Positions 8,938-19,963 of a stretch of 29,947 nt of DNA are shown here, one piece after another. The DNA comes from Neocallimastix lanati (nom. inval.) (lineage: Eukaryota > Neocallimastigomycota > Neocallimastigomycetes > Neocallimastigales > Neocallimastigaceae). The notes below the pieces were generated by a model. It made no database searches and was not told where the DNA came from. It saw only the letters and a list, made by a program, of their open reading frames with translations. Location: assembly GCA_016946835.1 (NCBI GenBank), contig JACVTC010000423.1, forward strand, positions 1 through 29,947, given 5' to 3'. Position numbers and translations under genes: made by a program. The first letter of the stretch is position 1. The number at the start of each line of letters is the position of its first letter.

Positions 8938-10157
8938 AAAACCAAAAAAAAAAATTTTTTATAATTAAAATTTTAATTAAAATTTTAATTATAATTTTAA
9001 TTAAATTTTTAATCAAGTTTTTAATTTAATTTAATTTAATTTAATTTTTTTTTTTTTTTTAATTTTTTTTTTTTATAATAAATTCATTTTATAAACTTCT
9101 ATTTTAAAATTTCAAGTGTAATATATTATAATTTATTTACCAATTGAATTATATACTATAATATTTATTTATATTTTTATAATATTTATTTATATTTTTA
9201 TAATTTATATTTATATTTTTATTATATTTATTTATATTTTTATAATATTTATTTATATTTTTATAATATTTATTTATATTTTTATTATATTTATTTATAT
9301 TTTTATATTATTTATTTATATTTTTATATTATTAATTTATATTTTTTTATATTATTAATATATACTTTTCTAATATTTATATATACTTTTCTAATATTTA
9401 TATATAAAATTTATACTAATATAAAATTTTGTTAAAAATGTAAATGTAACTGAAATCTCACAATCTCAATTATGATTATTTATAGTTAATATGGCTTTTA
9501 TTTATTTATATTTAATTATATGAATATTACATAATAAAGAATATAAAAGTTTAACAAAATATAATAAATAAGATTTATAATAACTATTTAATAACTATCT
9601 AATAACTAATGTATTCATAATGTGGCTTATAGTGGCGTATTAATATTACAATGCATAATGTATAATTATAATGTAGCTAATACTTAACAAATTTGTTATT
9701 ACTGAAAATTTTTTATATTATTATGAATAAATTTTTTTTATTTCTTCTAAAAACAATGAACCTAATCCAACAATTATGAAGTAAAATCTACCAATTTATT
9801 TTGAAAGGTAATAAAAAAGTAATGTTGGAGTAATAAAGAATATATTGAATCTAAATCAAGTCCTTTTATTTTATATTTTCAAATAATAGCAATAAAAATA
9901 AAAATGAAAAAGAGCAATGATAACATTAATAATAATTATAATAATAACAGAGAAGACAATTATAATATTGTCAAAAATAACAAAAGTAATAATTAAATTA
10001 ATAAGTAATAGTAATAATAGCAATAATAGTAATTGTAATAAAAAATTTCAATGATAATAATAATAATTGCAATTCCAAAACTTTAAAACATAATTATCTT
10101 AGAATATTCACATCTTCAGCAACACATAAAAAAAAAGAAAAAGGTTTCAAAATAAAA
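8938..10157. other. AT-rich intergenic region, possible LTR relics
   Basis: Low-complexity ATTTTAATT repeats (8960-9070) are followed by a minisatellite (listed separately) and then by a mixed segment. 9600-9680 contains GTGGCTTATAGTGGCGTATT, with a GTGGCGTAT word also present inside the probable copia LTR near 1145. This may be a relic LTR, but the resemblance is short. 9890-10080 is rich in AAT/AGT-type codons on the plus strand and leads into the copia remnant. It may be part of that element's linker between integrase and reverse transcriptase. No intact gene is seen. Confidence 0.35.
9150..9415. repeat. Minisatellite of about 21-23 bp units
   Basis: About nine imperfect copies of a unit close to ATATTTATTTATATTTTTATA run from about 9150 to 9345. 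They are followed by two copies of a related TATATACTTTTCTAATATT unit (about 9358-9400). It is non-coding and was probably generated by slippage. Confidence 0.75.
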
Positions 10158-10690
10158 TAAATTGATATTATTGTTGCCTTCCTAAATCCAAATCTCACTG
10201 AAGAAGTATACATGAAACCGCCTGAAAGGCATCCAGATTATAATAAAAAGTTTTTAAGGCTATATATGGATTTAAGCTAAGCAGAAAAAGAATTGAATAA
10301 TGAATTAAAATAATTTCTATATAAACCTGATATTTAAACAATTAATAAAACTTTATATGTAAATAAAAAAATCAAAATATTATTAATTGTATTTTTTGAG
10401 TATATATTTATCAAAATGTATAGGAAATTATTTTTTCTGTCAATAAAGCAGTCAGAAAATCAAAAGGAACTCACAATAGAAAATTAAGAGAACGTTTGAA
10501 AAATATTCTGATTTTATTATATAAAGTAATTTATAATGTGAAATAAGATTAAACAGCATTATATTAAATATAAAAGTAATTTAGTAGATGGATTAACGAA
10601 ATTCCTGAAAAATATTTTTATAGATATTTCTAAAAAATTGTGTCTACCACAAAGTCGACAATTAAAAGATTATAATTTAAACTTAAATTT
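10158..10690 (+). pseudogene. Ty1/copia reverse transcriptase/RNase H remnant
   Basis: Around 10161-10235 the plus strand reads I-D-I-I-V-A-F-L-N-P-N-L-T-E-E-V-Y-M-K-P-P-E, the highly conserved copia reverse-transcriptase block (family D-V-x-T-A-F-L-N-G-x-L-x-E-E-V-Y-M-x-Q-P-E). Then follow H-P-D-Y-N-K-K-F-L-R-L, a degenerate L-K-Q-A-G-x-E-W-N-N-E-L-K block, and K-I-L-L-I-V-F-F-E-Y-I-F-I, where the family's V-D-D active-site box has been lost. N-L-V-D-G-L-T-K-F-L at about 10577-10605 matches the terminal A-D-x-L-T-K-x-L motif. Stops and internal deletions abound. A purine run (AAGTGGGGAAGAAA, about 10690) may be the old polypurine tract. It differs in the terminal residues from the 768-1018 remnant, so these are two separate copies. 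Confidence 0.8.
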
Positions 10691-10879
10691 TAAGTGGGGA
10701 AGAAATACTAGAAAGGGATAATCTATGAAGAATATTATTTATGAAAAATAGACTCTATTTATTGAAAATAAACAATATTTATAAATTTAATAATATAATA
10801 AAATAAAATTGTAAAAAATAATATTTCTGTCCTTAAAAAAGACATAAAAATAAGTAATTAAATATTTTTTATTTTTTTT

Positions 10880-11420
10880 TAGTTCGGGTTTCACCACATT
10901 TTAGAATATTTAGGTAGTCACAACACTTCCTTATGATTTCCAATTACGAAAATTATCCCTACTAGACGGTCTTACTGAGTGTTCAAGCAATTGGCGCTCT
11001 GTCATTCAAAACATTATTGAGAATTTTCTAGTATATATATATATATATATTTTTTTTTTCTCATAGTGTTTCTCCAGTGCCTAACTTCCCTTTCAAGTCG
11101 AGGTTAATATAACCTAACCCAATGAAATTTGTACTAGCTTACTTGGTAATTGTATATTAATTAGAAAATTAGTTTACGTAGAATTTATCTTAATAACTTA
11201 AACCCATACGATAGGAATTCCTTTCGTAGATATATTTAATAACAGTAATTGTGCACCCCCTCTCAGGGCCAAAGTGAGGGAATTATCTTATTTATATTAT
11301 CTATGAGATAAAAATAATTTGTATATATAAAGGGAGGAAAATACTTACTTTTAATCATTGCTATCAAATTCAGTAAAAATAGTTTGTGAGTAGAAATAAT
11401 AATAAATGATGTATAAAAAT
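10880..11420 (+). promoter_or_regulatory. GC-richer island with TATA-like element; LTR- or promoter-like
   Basis: This segment is markedly less AT-rich than its surroundings and lies downstream of the copia remnant. It holds a (TA)n run (11031-11050), a CCCTC...GAGGG inverted repeat near 11258-11280, and a TATA-like TATATATAAAGGGAGG at about 11323-11338 followed by mixed sequence. A TATA box and a short downstream region would fit the U3-R part of an LTR or a solitary promoter, but no TG/CA ends, second copy or downstream gene could be found. No open reading frame of note is present. The assignment is tentative. Confidence 0.3.
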
Positions 11421-14106
11421 CTTACTATTAAAAATATATATTGATTTTCTTAAAATATAAATATTGAAAATTATTTATTTTTTTAATTATTTGTTACTTG
11501 ATATTAAGAATAGAATTAATAATTATTCTTTTATTAACTTATCTTTTTTTTATCTATTACTAATTAATAATAAATTGAAATTATAAGAATCTATAAATAG
11601 TGATTATTAAATAAATAAAAAATTGAAAGTAAAAAAAAAAATCAATATATCTTGATTACTAATAAAAAAAAATAAAAAAAAAGAACTATAAAAAATTTTA
11701 TTTTATTTTTTGTCTTTTTTTTTATTATTTTAAAGATTTTATACTTTAAAATTATTTTTTAAAAAACTTTAGTAATTAAAAGTTAAATAAAATAAAATAT
11801 AAAGAAATATAGAATTTATCAGTCTGTAAGAAAGAAATTTCTATTAATTTATTGACTAAATTTAAATTCTAATATAAATAATTAAATAAAGATATAAATG
11901 TTTAAATTAAATTTATAAATGTATAATTTAAGAAATAAAGAAATAAAGAAATAATAAAATTAAATTAGATACTTTTACGTATATATATATATAAAATTTG
12001 TACCCTAGACTAAAGTTAAAAAGGGATATCGATTCATATATTTAATGTTTCCAGTATAATTTTTCAATATCTCACCATTTCATTTCTTTTCTTATAATGA
12101 AATACCACTAATTAATGACGTGATAAATCAGTTAAAAGTATCATTTTTCAAAAGATGGTATTACTAATTATTTATAAATAAAATTTTATATTATTAATTT
12201 TTAATCTCGTATCAAACGAATAAAGTTGATATGTGTAATTGAAGAAAAAGAAAATAAGAAATCAAGAAAAGGTTCAATTTCTCAATATTAGATTATTATT
12301 AATATAAAAAGTTTTATAAAAATATTTTTTTCCAAGTTTTAATTTTTTAAGAGTAGTTTTTAAATGTAAAACATTTTTACATTTATTGTTAAAATAACTT
12401 TTTAGGAATATTATTAATTTTATTTTTTACACTTTTCTTTTTTCGATTTAAATTTTTATTATTTATGAAAAATTAAACTCTTCTAGATACCCATATTTTA
12501 TGTTTTGTATAAAAAAAAGTCACTGACTCTTAAATATGAAAGAAAGTTTTTATTTATATTGTAAATAATTTTTTAAAAAAAAGAAGCGATACAAATTATT
12601 AAAATATTAATAATTACATATAAATTATTAGTTGAATATAAAAATAAATTTAATAAAATATTTAATTAAAAAAGAAAAAAATGAAAAAAAAAACATAAAT
12701 AAGGAAATAATTAAGTTGAATAAAAAAAAAAAAAAAAAATAAAAAATTTAAAAATTTAAGATTATAAAACTTATAAATAATTACTAGGATGAAGGGAGGA
12801 ATACATTAAAGAGAATGAATGTCAATATACAAAGATATGGATCTCCTCTTTCTAGGAAAGTTTAAATTGATTCTCTTCTTGAAAAATATAAATAATAATC
12901 TAAGAAAAAATTTTCATTTTTATTTAATTGTTTTATTTGATAATATTTATTGAATATAATATAAACTAGTTTAAAATATATACTCTTATAATATTATTTT
13001 TAATTTAAGTATATAAAATGTGTATTATTTTTTTTATTTTATTTTTAATTTTATATTTGGTTTTAGTTTCAACTTGACTTTATTTATTTTTTATTTTTTA
13101 TGTTTTTTATTATATAAAAATGAAATTTCTCGGATTTTGTTTTTTTTTTTAAATATTATATAATTAATTATTTTTTTTAATTATTAAATATTTTTTATTC
13201 ATTAATTTAATTAAAACTTTAAAAAATATAAAATATAGATAAAATATTAAAAAATTATACTCAATAATTTACTGAAATTTTTTAATATAAAAAAAGATTT
13301 TTTACTTTTTTTGTTACATAATATATATATTATTTTCCCTGTAAATAAAAAGCATTAATAAATAAATTTTTTTTATAATATTTAGTTAAAAATAAGTTAT
13401 TATTGTTTTCTAAATTCATATTAATAACATAATAAATATATATTTATTAGGATAAATTCCTAATATGATATTATATATATAAAACCATAAATTTTTATTA
13501 ATATTTTTTAAAATTCTGATAAATTATGTTTAACGTCTTAATATATTATTATATATACTTTACTAATAATATTAGCATTTAAAATAAAATAATTCTGAAA
13601 TTTAACAATAAAACTATTTATATTATTTTTACTTATTTAATCATTTATTTAATAGAAATTATATAAAAAACATTTACTATAAATATTTAAATATGTATAA
13701 TAGATTTACTGATTATTGAAAAATTAAAGTTAATAAAGTTTTTTATTAAATTTTTTTTTGTAATTAATAATAATTTTGTTTTATTTTATTTCTTTTATGT
13801 AATTAAAAATTTATTTAAAAATAAATATATTTTGAATAAAAATATTATATTTTAGAAAAAAGACTTTATATTAAAAATTTTTTTTTAAAATTTTACATCA
13901 ATTAAGATTAATACATTTAAAAAGAAAGTTAATTTTTTTTTTTTTTTTTTATTTTACACTTTTATTCTATAATTTTTATATATTAATATATATAAATATT
14001 TTTAATATTTTAATTACTTATACATAAAAGTAAAATCATAATCATATATAAAATATCTTTTTTAATAATTAAAGCACTATTAGAGTATTATAATATTTTT
14101 TAAATT
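11421..14106. other. Long AT-rich intergenic region
   Basis: No gene is supported. Two slightly GC-richer patches stand out: 11998-12290, which includes an AATACCA...TGGTATT inverted repeat at about 12108-12165, and 12785-12880. The latter could hold a short transcript, but I recognise no snRNA, snoRNA or tRNA signature. The rest is A/T homopolymers and TTTATT-type simple sequence. The last 60 bases are the leader of the gene at 14107. Confidence 0.45.
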
Positions 14107-15298
14107 ATGAAAAGAATGAAAATAATGAAAACAAATGATATTCTTTCAGAAAAACAGAAATTAATTTTAGAATTACTTAAGAGGAATAATATTGATAAAT
14201 TAAAAGATTTTATTAATAGTTTAGAAACTCCTCTTTATTTTTTAAATAGTACTAATTTCGATCTACTTACTTTGGCTTTAAGTTTAAATTGCACTTTCTA
14301 TATTATAAAATTAATCTATAACAGGTGTAATTATAAAACTTTAAATTATGTAGTTAAAGATATATATCATTTATATGATATGAGTAATCACAAAGATGAA
14401 ACTATTGTAAATTATCAAAATAGTTTAGAAGTTTTAATGGATTCAAATAATAATGTAAAATCACCACTTTTAGTATCATTAGAATTTTCTGATTTTCAAT
14501 CAGTTGAATTTTTAATTAATAAAGGAGCTGACATGTATTTCAAAATAAATGGTAAATATATTTTAGAAATTTTAAGAGAAGAAAATTTATTAACTATGAG
14601 AAAATTAAATTTTCTCTTAAAAAATGGCTTTAGTTTAAAAAAATTTAAGATTGAACGACTCAGCAATTTTGAATTTAAATATATTAAAAAGTGCTTAGAA
14701 AACTTTGTTTTTGATATAAATTTTATAAAATATCTACTTAATTTATATAAAAATAAAGCTGGAATTTCAAAAAGAAAATTTAACCATAGGGTTAATAATG
14801 AAATAAATAAAATTGAAATCCCAATGGAATTATATTTGAAATATTTAGACAGGAAAGATTACAAGAAAGTAGAATATCTTTATAAATATTATATTACAGA
14901 AAAAACAAGATCATTTAAGGATTTTATTATTTTTTATTTAAATTATTTTGATAGAAATTTTAATAAAAAATCATTTTATGATTTTTTTAATTTTATTATA
15001 AACAATGAAAACACATTTCCATTTAGTAAAGAGTATGCAATTAATGAAAATGAAACCATTATAATAAATAAAAAATTAAAAATAGTTGAACTAATAAAAA
15101 ATAATAATAATTTAAAATTAGAAACATTTTTGAAAAACAATAATTATATTCTTCATTGTTTATATTCAAGCAAAAGTGAAATTTTGAATTTAATTAATGA
15201 ATATAACGTTTCATCAGATATAGTTGATATTCTTCGAAAGTATTTTTTAATTTAAAATTTTTATGATAAATCAATTAATAATTAAATTATAATACTCT
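14082..15298. repeat. 13-bp inverted repeat pair flanking the ankyrin-like gene
   Basis: AGAGTATTATAAT at 14082-14094, 12 bp before the ATG, has its exact reverse complement ATTATAATACTCT at 15286-15298, 30 bp after the stop. It may be chance in such AT-rich DNA, a shared promoter/terminator word, or paired arms. Only the two 13-bp arms are the feature. Confidence 0.45.
14107..15255 (+). CDS. Ankyrin-repeat-like protein, gut-fungal type
   Basis: 382 codons, ATG at 14107; a second Met follows at codon 4 and a third at codon 7. I see no signal peptide or membrane segment. The N-terminal half is made of helical pairs typical of degenerate ankyrin repeats: an opening repeat ending N-F-D-L-L-T-L-A-L-S, then K-S-P-L-L-V-S-L-E-F-S-D-F-Q-S-V-E-F-L-I-N-K-G-A-D at about 118-142 (in pieces, the S-P-L-x and N-K-G-A-D hallmarks), then L-R-K-L-N/L-L-K-N-G-F-S. 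The C-terminal half (from I-E-I-P-M-E-L-Y-L) is shared with the gene at 19964-20956 but has no named domain that I recognise. Ankyrin repeats bind proteins; the partner is unknown. A 13-bp inverted repeat flanks the gene (14082-14094 and 15286-15298). Confidence 0.8.
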   Translation: MKRMKIMKTNDILSEKQKLILELLKRNNIDKLKDFINSLETPLYFLNSTNFDLLTLALSLNCTFYIIKLIYNRCNYKTLNYVVKDIYHLYDMSNHKDETIVNYQNSLEVLMDSNNNVKSPLLVSLEFSDFQSVEFLINKGADMYFKINGKYILEILREENLLTMRKLNFLLKNGFSLKKFKIERLSNFEFKYIKKCLENFVFDINFIKYLLNLYKNKAGISKRKFNHRVNNEINKIEIPMELYLKYLDRKDYKKVEYLYKYYITEKTRSFKDFIIFYLNYFDRNFNKKSFYDFFNFIINNENTFPFSKEYAINENETIIINKKLKIVELIKNNNNLKLETFLKNNNYILHCLYSSKSEILNLINEYNVSSDIVDILRKYFLI

Positions 15299-15719
15299 CT
15301 AATTATTTAAAAGTATTAATAAATTTGTATTAAAATTTATTTTATTATTAATGTATTAATTTTATTTTTTATTGAAAATTTTATATATTTCATGTAATTT
15401 TTTATATTAATATTTATTATAATGATATTATATTGAAACATGTAGCATTTTTATTATTTTATACGAAACAAATATTAAATAAAATAAAAAAAAAAAAATT
15501 TATATATTACATAAAATAATTAAAAAATTTCTTTTAAATACTAAAAAAGATTTTTTATAAAAAAAAGAATAAAAAAAAAATATATAAAATAAATATATAT
15601 TATTATTAATTTTTAAAAATTATTTTTTAAATATTTTTATACTTGTTTTTTAATAAAATATATTTTTTATTTCATTTTAATTATTTTTTTTTTTTTTTTA
15701 TTTATTTTTATTTATAGTA
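15256..15719. other. AT-rich 3' flank of the ankyrin-like gene
   Basis: This is non-coding A/T sequence with several A- and T-runs between the gene's stop and the satellite array. AATAAA-type words that could act as polyadenylation signals are frequent but uninformative at this composition. Confidence 0.5.
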
Positions 15720-18700
15720 TATTTTATTAAAATAATAATGTATTTTTTTGTTTTGTTTTTATATTAATTTTGAAATTTCAGTAAATTAATTCCAATTTTT
15801 TTTTTTTTTTTTTTTTTTTTCATATATTTTGTATTTAACTAAAAAATAATAAAATTTTATTAATTAAATTATTTATGATTATTTTACATTTAAAATAGTG
15901 TTCATGTTATTTGACGACCTATTAAAAAACTTTTCATTGTTTTTGAGATAAAAAAAATAAAGAAAAATGAACATATAACGTAAACTAATAATAAATAATT
16001 TATTAATATTATTTGGATTTTAATTTTTTTTTTTTTTTTTTTGTTAAATTAATTTTGAAATTTCAATAAATTGATTCAAAGACTTTACAGATTTTAATTT
16101 CCATCATTTTTGTATTTAACTAAAAAATATTAAGAATTTATTAATTAAATTATTTATGATTATTTTACATATAACATAGTTTTCACGTTACTTGACAAAC
16201 TATTAAAATTAACATTTCATTTTTTTTTTTAAAAAAAAAAAAAGAATATAAATCATAATAAAATAGTAATAAATAAAATATATGGTTATTATTTGGATTT
16301 TTCAATAGTTTTATTTTTTTTGTGTTAAATTGATTTTGAAATTTCAATAAATTAATTCAAAAATTTTACATAATTTTTTCCATCATATTTGTATTTAACT
16401 AAAATATACTAAAAATTTATTAATTAAATTATTTATGATCATTTCACATAAAACATAGTGTTCAAGTTACTTGATAAATATTAAAAAATACATTTCATAT
16501 TTTTGAGATAAAAAAATAAAGAAAAATGAATATAAAACATATGAAAAAATAATAAATAAAATATTTGGTTATTATTTGGATTTTAAAATAGTTTTATTTT
16601 TTTTTTTGATAAATTATTTTTGAAATTTCAATAAATTAATTCCGAGATTTTACAGGTTTTAATTTCCATCATTTTTATATTTAACTAGAAATTATTGAGA
16701 ATTTATTATTTAATTTATTTATGTGTAATTTACATATAAAATATTGTTCACGTTACTTGACAAACTATTAAAATTAACATTTCATTTTTTTTTTAAAAAA
16801 AAAAAAAAGAATATAAATCATAATAAAATAGTAATAAATAAAATATATGGTTATTATTTGGATTTTTCGATAGTTTTATTTTATTTTTGTTAAATTATTT
16901 TTGAAATTTCAATAAATTAATTCAAAGATTTTGCAAGATTTAATTTCCATCATTTTTATATTTAACGAAAAAATTATAAGAATTTATTAATTAAATTATT
17001 TATGATTATTTTACATATAACATAGTGTTCACGTTATTTGACAAACTATTAAAAAATACATTCCATTTTTTTGAGATAAAAAAATAAAGAAAAATGAATA
17101 TAAAACATATGAAAAAAATAATAAATAAAATATTTGGTTAATATCCGGATTTAGAATAGTTTTATTTTATCTTTGTTAAATTAATTATGAAATTTCAATA
17201 AATTAATTCAAAGACTTTACAGATTTTGATTTCCATCATTTTTATATTTAACCAAAATATTATAAGAACTTATTAATTAAATTATTTATGATAAATTTAC
17301 ATATAACATATCACGTTACTTGACAGACTATTAAAAAATACATTTTATTTTTTTGAGATAAAAAAATAAAGAAAAATAAATATAAAACATAATGAAAAAA
17401 ATAATAATTAAAATATTTGGTAATTGTTTGGATTTTTCGATAGTTTTATTTTATTTTTGTTAAATTATTTTTGAAATTTCAATAAATTAATTCAAAGATT
17501 TTACAGGTTTTAATTTCCATCATTTTTATATTTAACTAGAAATTATTGAGAATTTATTATTTAATTTATTTATGTGTAATTTACATATAAAATATTGTTC
17601 ACGTTACTTGACAAACTATTAAAAAATACATTCCTTTTTTTTGAGATAAACAATAAAGAAAAATAAATATAAAATATATTAAAAATTAATAAATAAAATA
17701 TATGGTTATTGTTTGGATTTTTCGATAGTTTTATTTTGTTTTTGTTAAAATTAATTTCGGAATTTCAATAAATTAATTCAAAGATTTTGCAAGATATAAT
17801 TTCCATCATTTTTATATTTAACTAAAAAATTATAAGAATTTATTAAATTAATTATGATATTTTTACATATAAAATATTGTTCACGTTACTTGACGAACTA
17901 TTAAAAAATACATTTCATATTTTTGAGATAAAAAAATAAAGAAAAATGAATATAAAACATATGAAAAAATAATAAATAAAATATTTGGTTAATATCTGGA
18001 TTTAGAATAGTTTTATTTTATTTTTGTTAAATTAATTATGAAATTTCAATAAATTAATTCAAAATTTTACAAGATTTAATTTCCATCATTTTTATATTTA
18101 ACGAAAAAATTATAAGAATTTATTAATTAAATTATTTATGATTATTTTACATATAACATAGTGTTCACGTTATTTGACAAACTATTAAAAAATACATTCT
18201 ATTTTTTTTGATATAAAACAATAAAGAAAAATAAATACAAAACATATTAAAAAAATAATAAATAAAATATTTGGTTAATATCCGGATTTAGAATAGTTTT
18301 ATTTTATCTTTGTTAAATTAATTATGAAATTTCAATAAATTAATTCAAAGACTTTACAGATTTTGATTTCCATCATTTTTATATTTAACCAAAATATTAT
18401 AAGAACTTATTAATTAAATTATTTATGATAAATTTACATATAACATATCACGTTACTTGACAGACTATTAAAAAATACATTTTATTTTTTTGAGATAAAA
18501 AAATAAAGAAAAATAAATATAAAACATAATGAAAAAATAATAATTAAAATATTTGGTAATTGTTTGGATTTTTCGATAGTTTTATTTTATTTTTGTTAAA
18601 TTATTTTTGAAATTTCAATAAATTAATTCAAAGATTTTACAGGTTTTAATTTCCATCATTTTTATATTTAACTAGAAATTATTGAGAATTTATTATTTAA

Positions 18701-19395
18701 TTTATTTATGTGTAATTTACATATAAAATATTGTTCACGTTACTTGACAAACTATTAAAAAATACATTCCTTTTTTTTGAGATAAACAATAAAGAAAAAT
18801 AAATATAAAATATATTAAAAATTAATAAATAAAATATATACTTATTATTTGGATTTTTCGATAGTTTTATTTTGTTTTTGTTAAAATTAATTTCGGAATT
18901 TCAATAAATTAATTCAAAGATTTTACAAGTTTTGATTTCCATCATTTTTATATTTCACTAAAAAATTATAAGAATTTATTAATTAAATTATTTATGATTA
19001 TTTTACATATAACATAGTGTTCACGTTATTTGACAAACTATTAAAAAATACATTCTATTTTTTTTGATATAAAACAATAAAGAAAAATAAATACAAAACA
19101 TATTAAAAAAATAATAAATAAATATATGATTTTTCGATAGTTTTATTTTATTTTTGTTAAATTAATTTTGGAATTTCAATAAATTAATTCAAAAATTTAC
19201 AAGATTTAATTTCCATCATTTTTATATTTAACGAAAAAATTATAAGAATTCATTAAATATATTATTATGATTATTTTACATATAACATATCACGTTACTT
19301 GACAAATTATTACATAATACATTTCATTGTTTTTAAGATAAAAAAATAAAGAAAAATGAATATATAACATAATAAAAAAATAAATAAAATATATT
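15720..19395. repeat. Satellite array: about 13 monomers of about 284 bp with higher-order structure
   Basis: A conserved core GTTCACGTTACTTGAC (with variants) recurs near 15906, 16186, 16465, 16750, 17030, 17314, 17600, 17882, 18166, 18450, 18736, 19021 and 19290, giving a spacing of about 280-286 bp (the last step is about 269). Other fixed blocks are GAAATTTCAATAAATTAATTC, TTTCCATCATTTTTATATTTAAC and GATAAAAAAATAAAGAAAAAT. Monomers fall into subtypes: numbers 2 and 4 share a distinctive AACATTTCA+poly-T/poly-A variant. The stretch 17134-17700 is repeated almost perfectly at 18271-18837, four monomers (about 1136 bp) away. That is higher-order organisation produced by unequal exchange or conversion of multi-monomer blocks. 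No monomer has a useful open frame. It could be centromeric, subtelomeric or local satellite DNA; the sequence does not decide. Confidence 0.9.
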
Positions 19396-19963
19396 GTTAT
19401 TATTTAAAGTAAAATATATTTATTATTTTTATTTATATAAAAAAAATTTAAATAATAATATAAAGTATGAATTAATAAAAAAAATGTAAAAATTTATATA
19501 ACAATAAATAAAATATATATATATATTTTTATCAAAAATTTTAAATATAAATTTAAAAATAAAACATTAAATTAACACGAATATTTAAATTTAAACATTA
19601 ACATGATCATTATTATTAAATTTTTTTATTTACATTAAATTTATTTTATATAACAATAAAATTTAATTACATTAACATAATTTTTTTTAATATTAAATAA
19701 TTATATTTATTATATAAAATAAAATTAGTTTTATATAAAATATATTAATTTTACATATTATAAAAAAAATATTAGAATTTAAAAAATATAAAAAATATAT
19801 AAAAATTTAAGTATATTAATTAAGAAATTAAAAAATATATAAATAATAAAATAATAATCTTATTATTATTTTATCATGAAATAAAAATTATTATATATGA
19901 ATTTGTCTTTTTTTTTTTTTTTTTTTTTTATTTTTAATGTTTATTTTAATTAATTCTAATTAA
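19396..19963. other. AT-rich 3' flank of the minus-strand ankyrin-like gene
   Basis: This is non-coding A/T-rich sequence between the satellite end and the stop of the gene on the minus strand. A long T run lies at about 19910-19929. No gene or structured element was recognised. Confidence 0.5.

Noticed and set aside
12785-12880. Possible snRNA or snoRNA in a GC-richer patch
   Set aside because: No Sm site, C/D or H/ACA boxes or conserved snRNA words could be found.
15720-19395. CRISPR-like array
   Set aside because: Monomers are about 284 bp and repeat along their whole length, with no unique spacers; this is a satellite.
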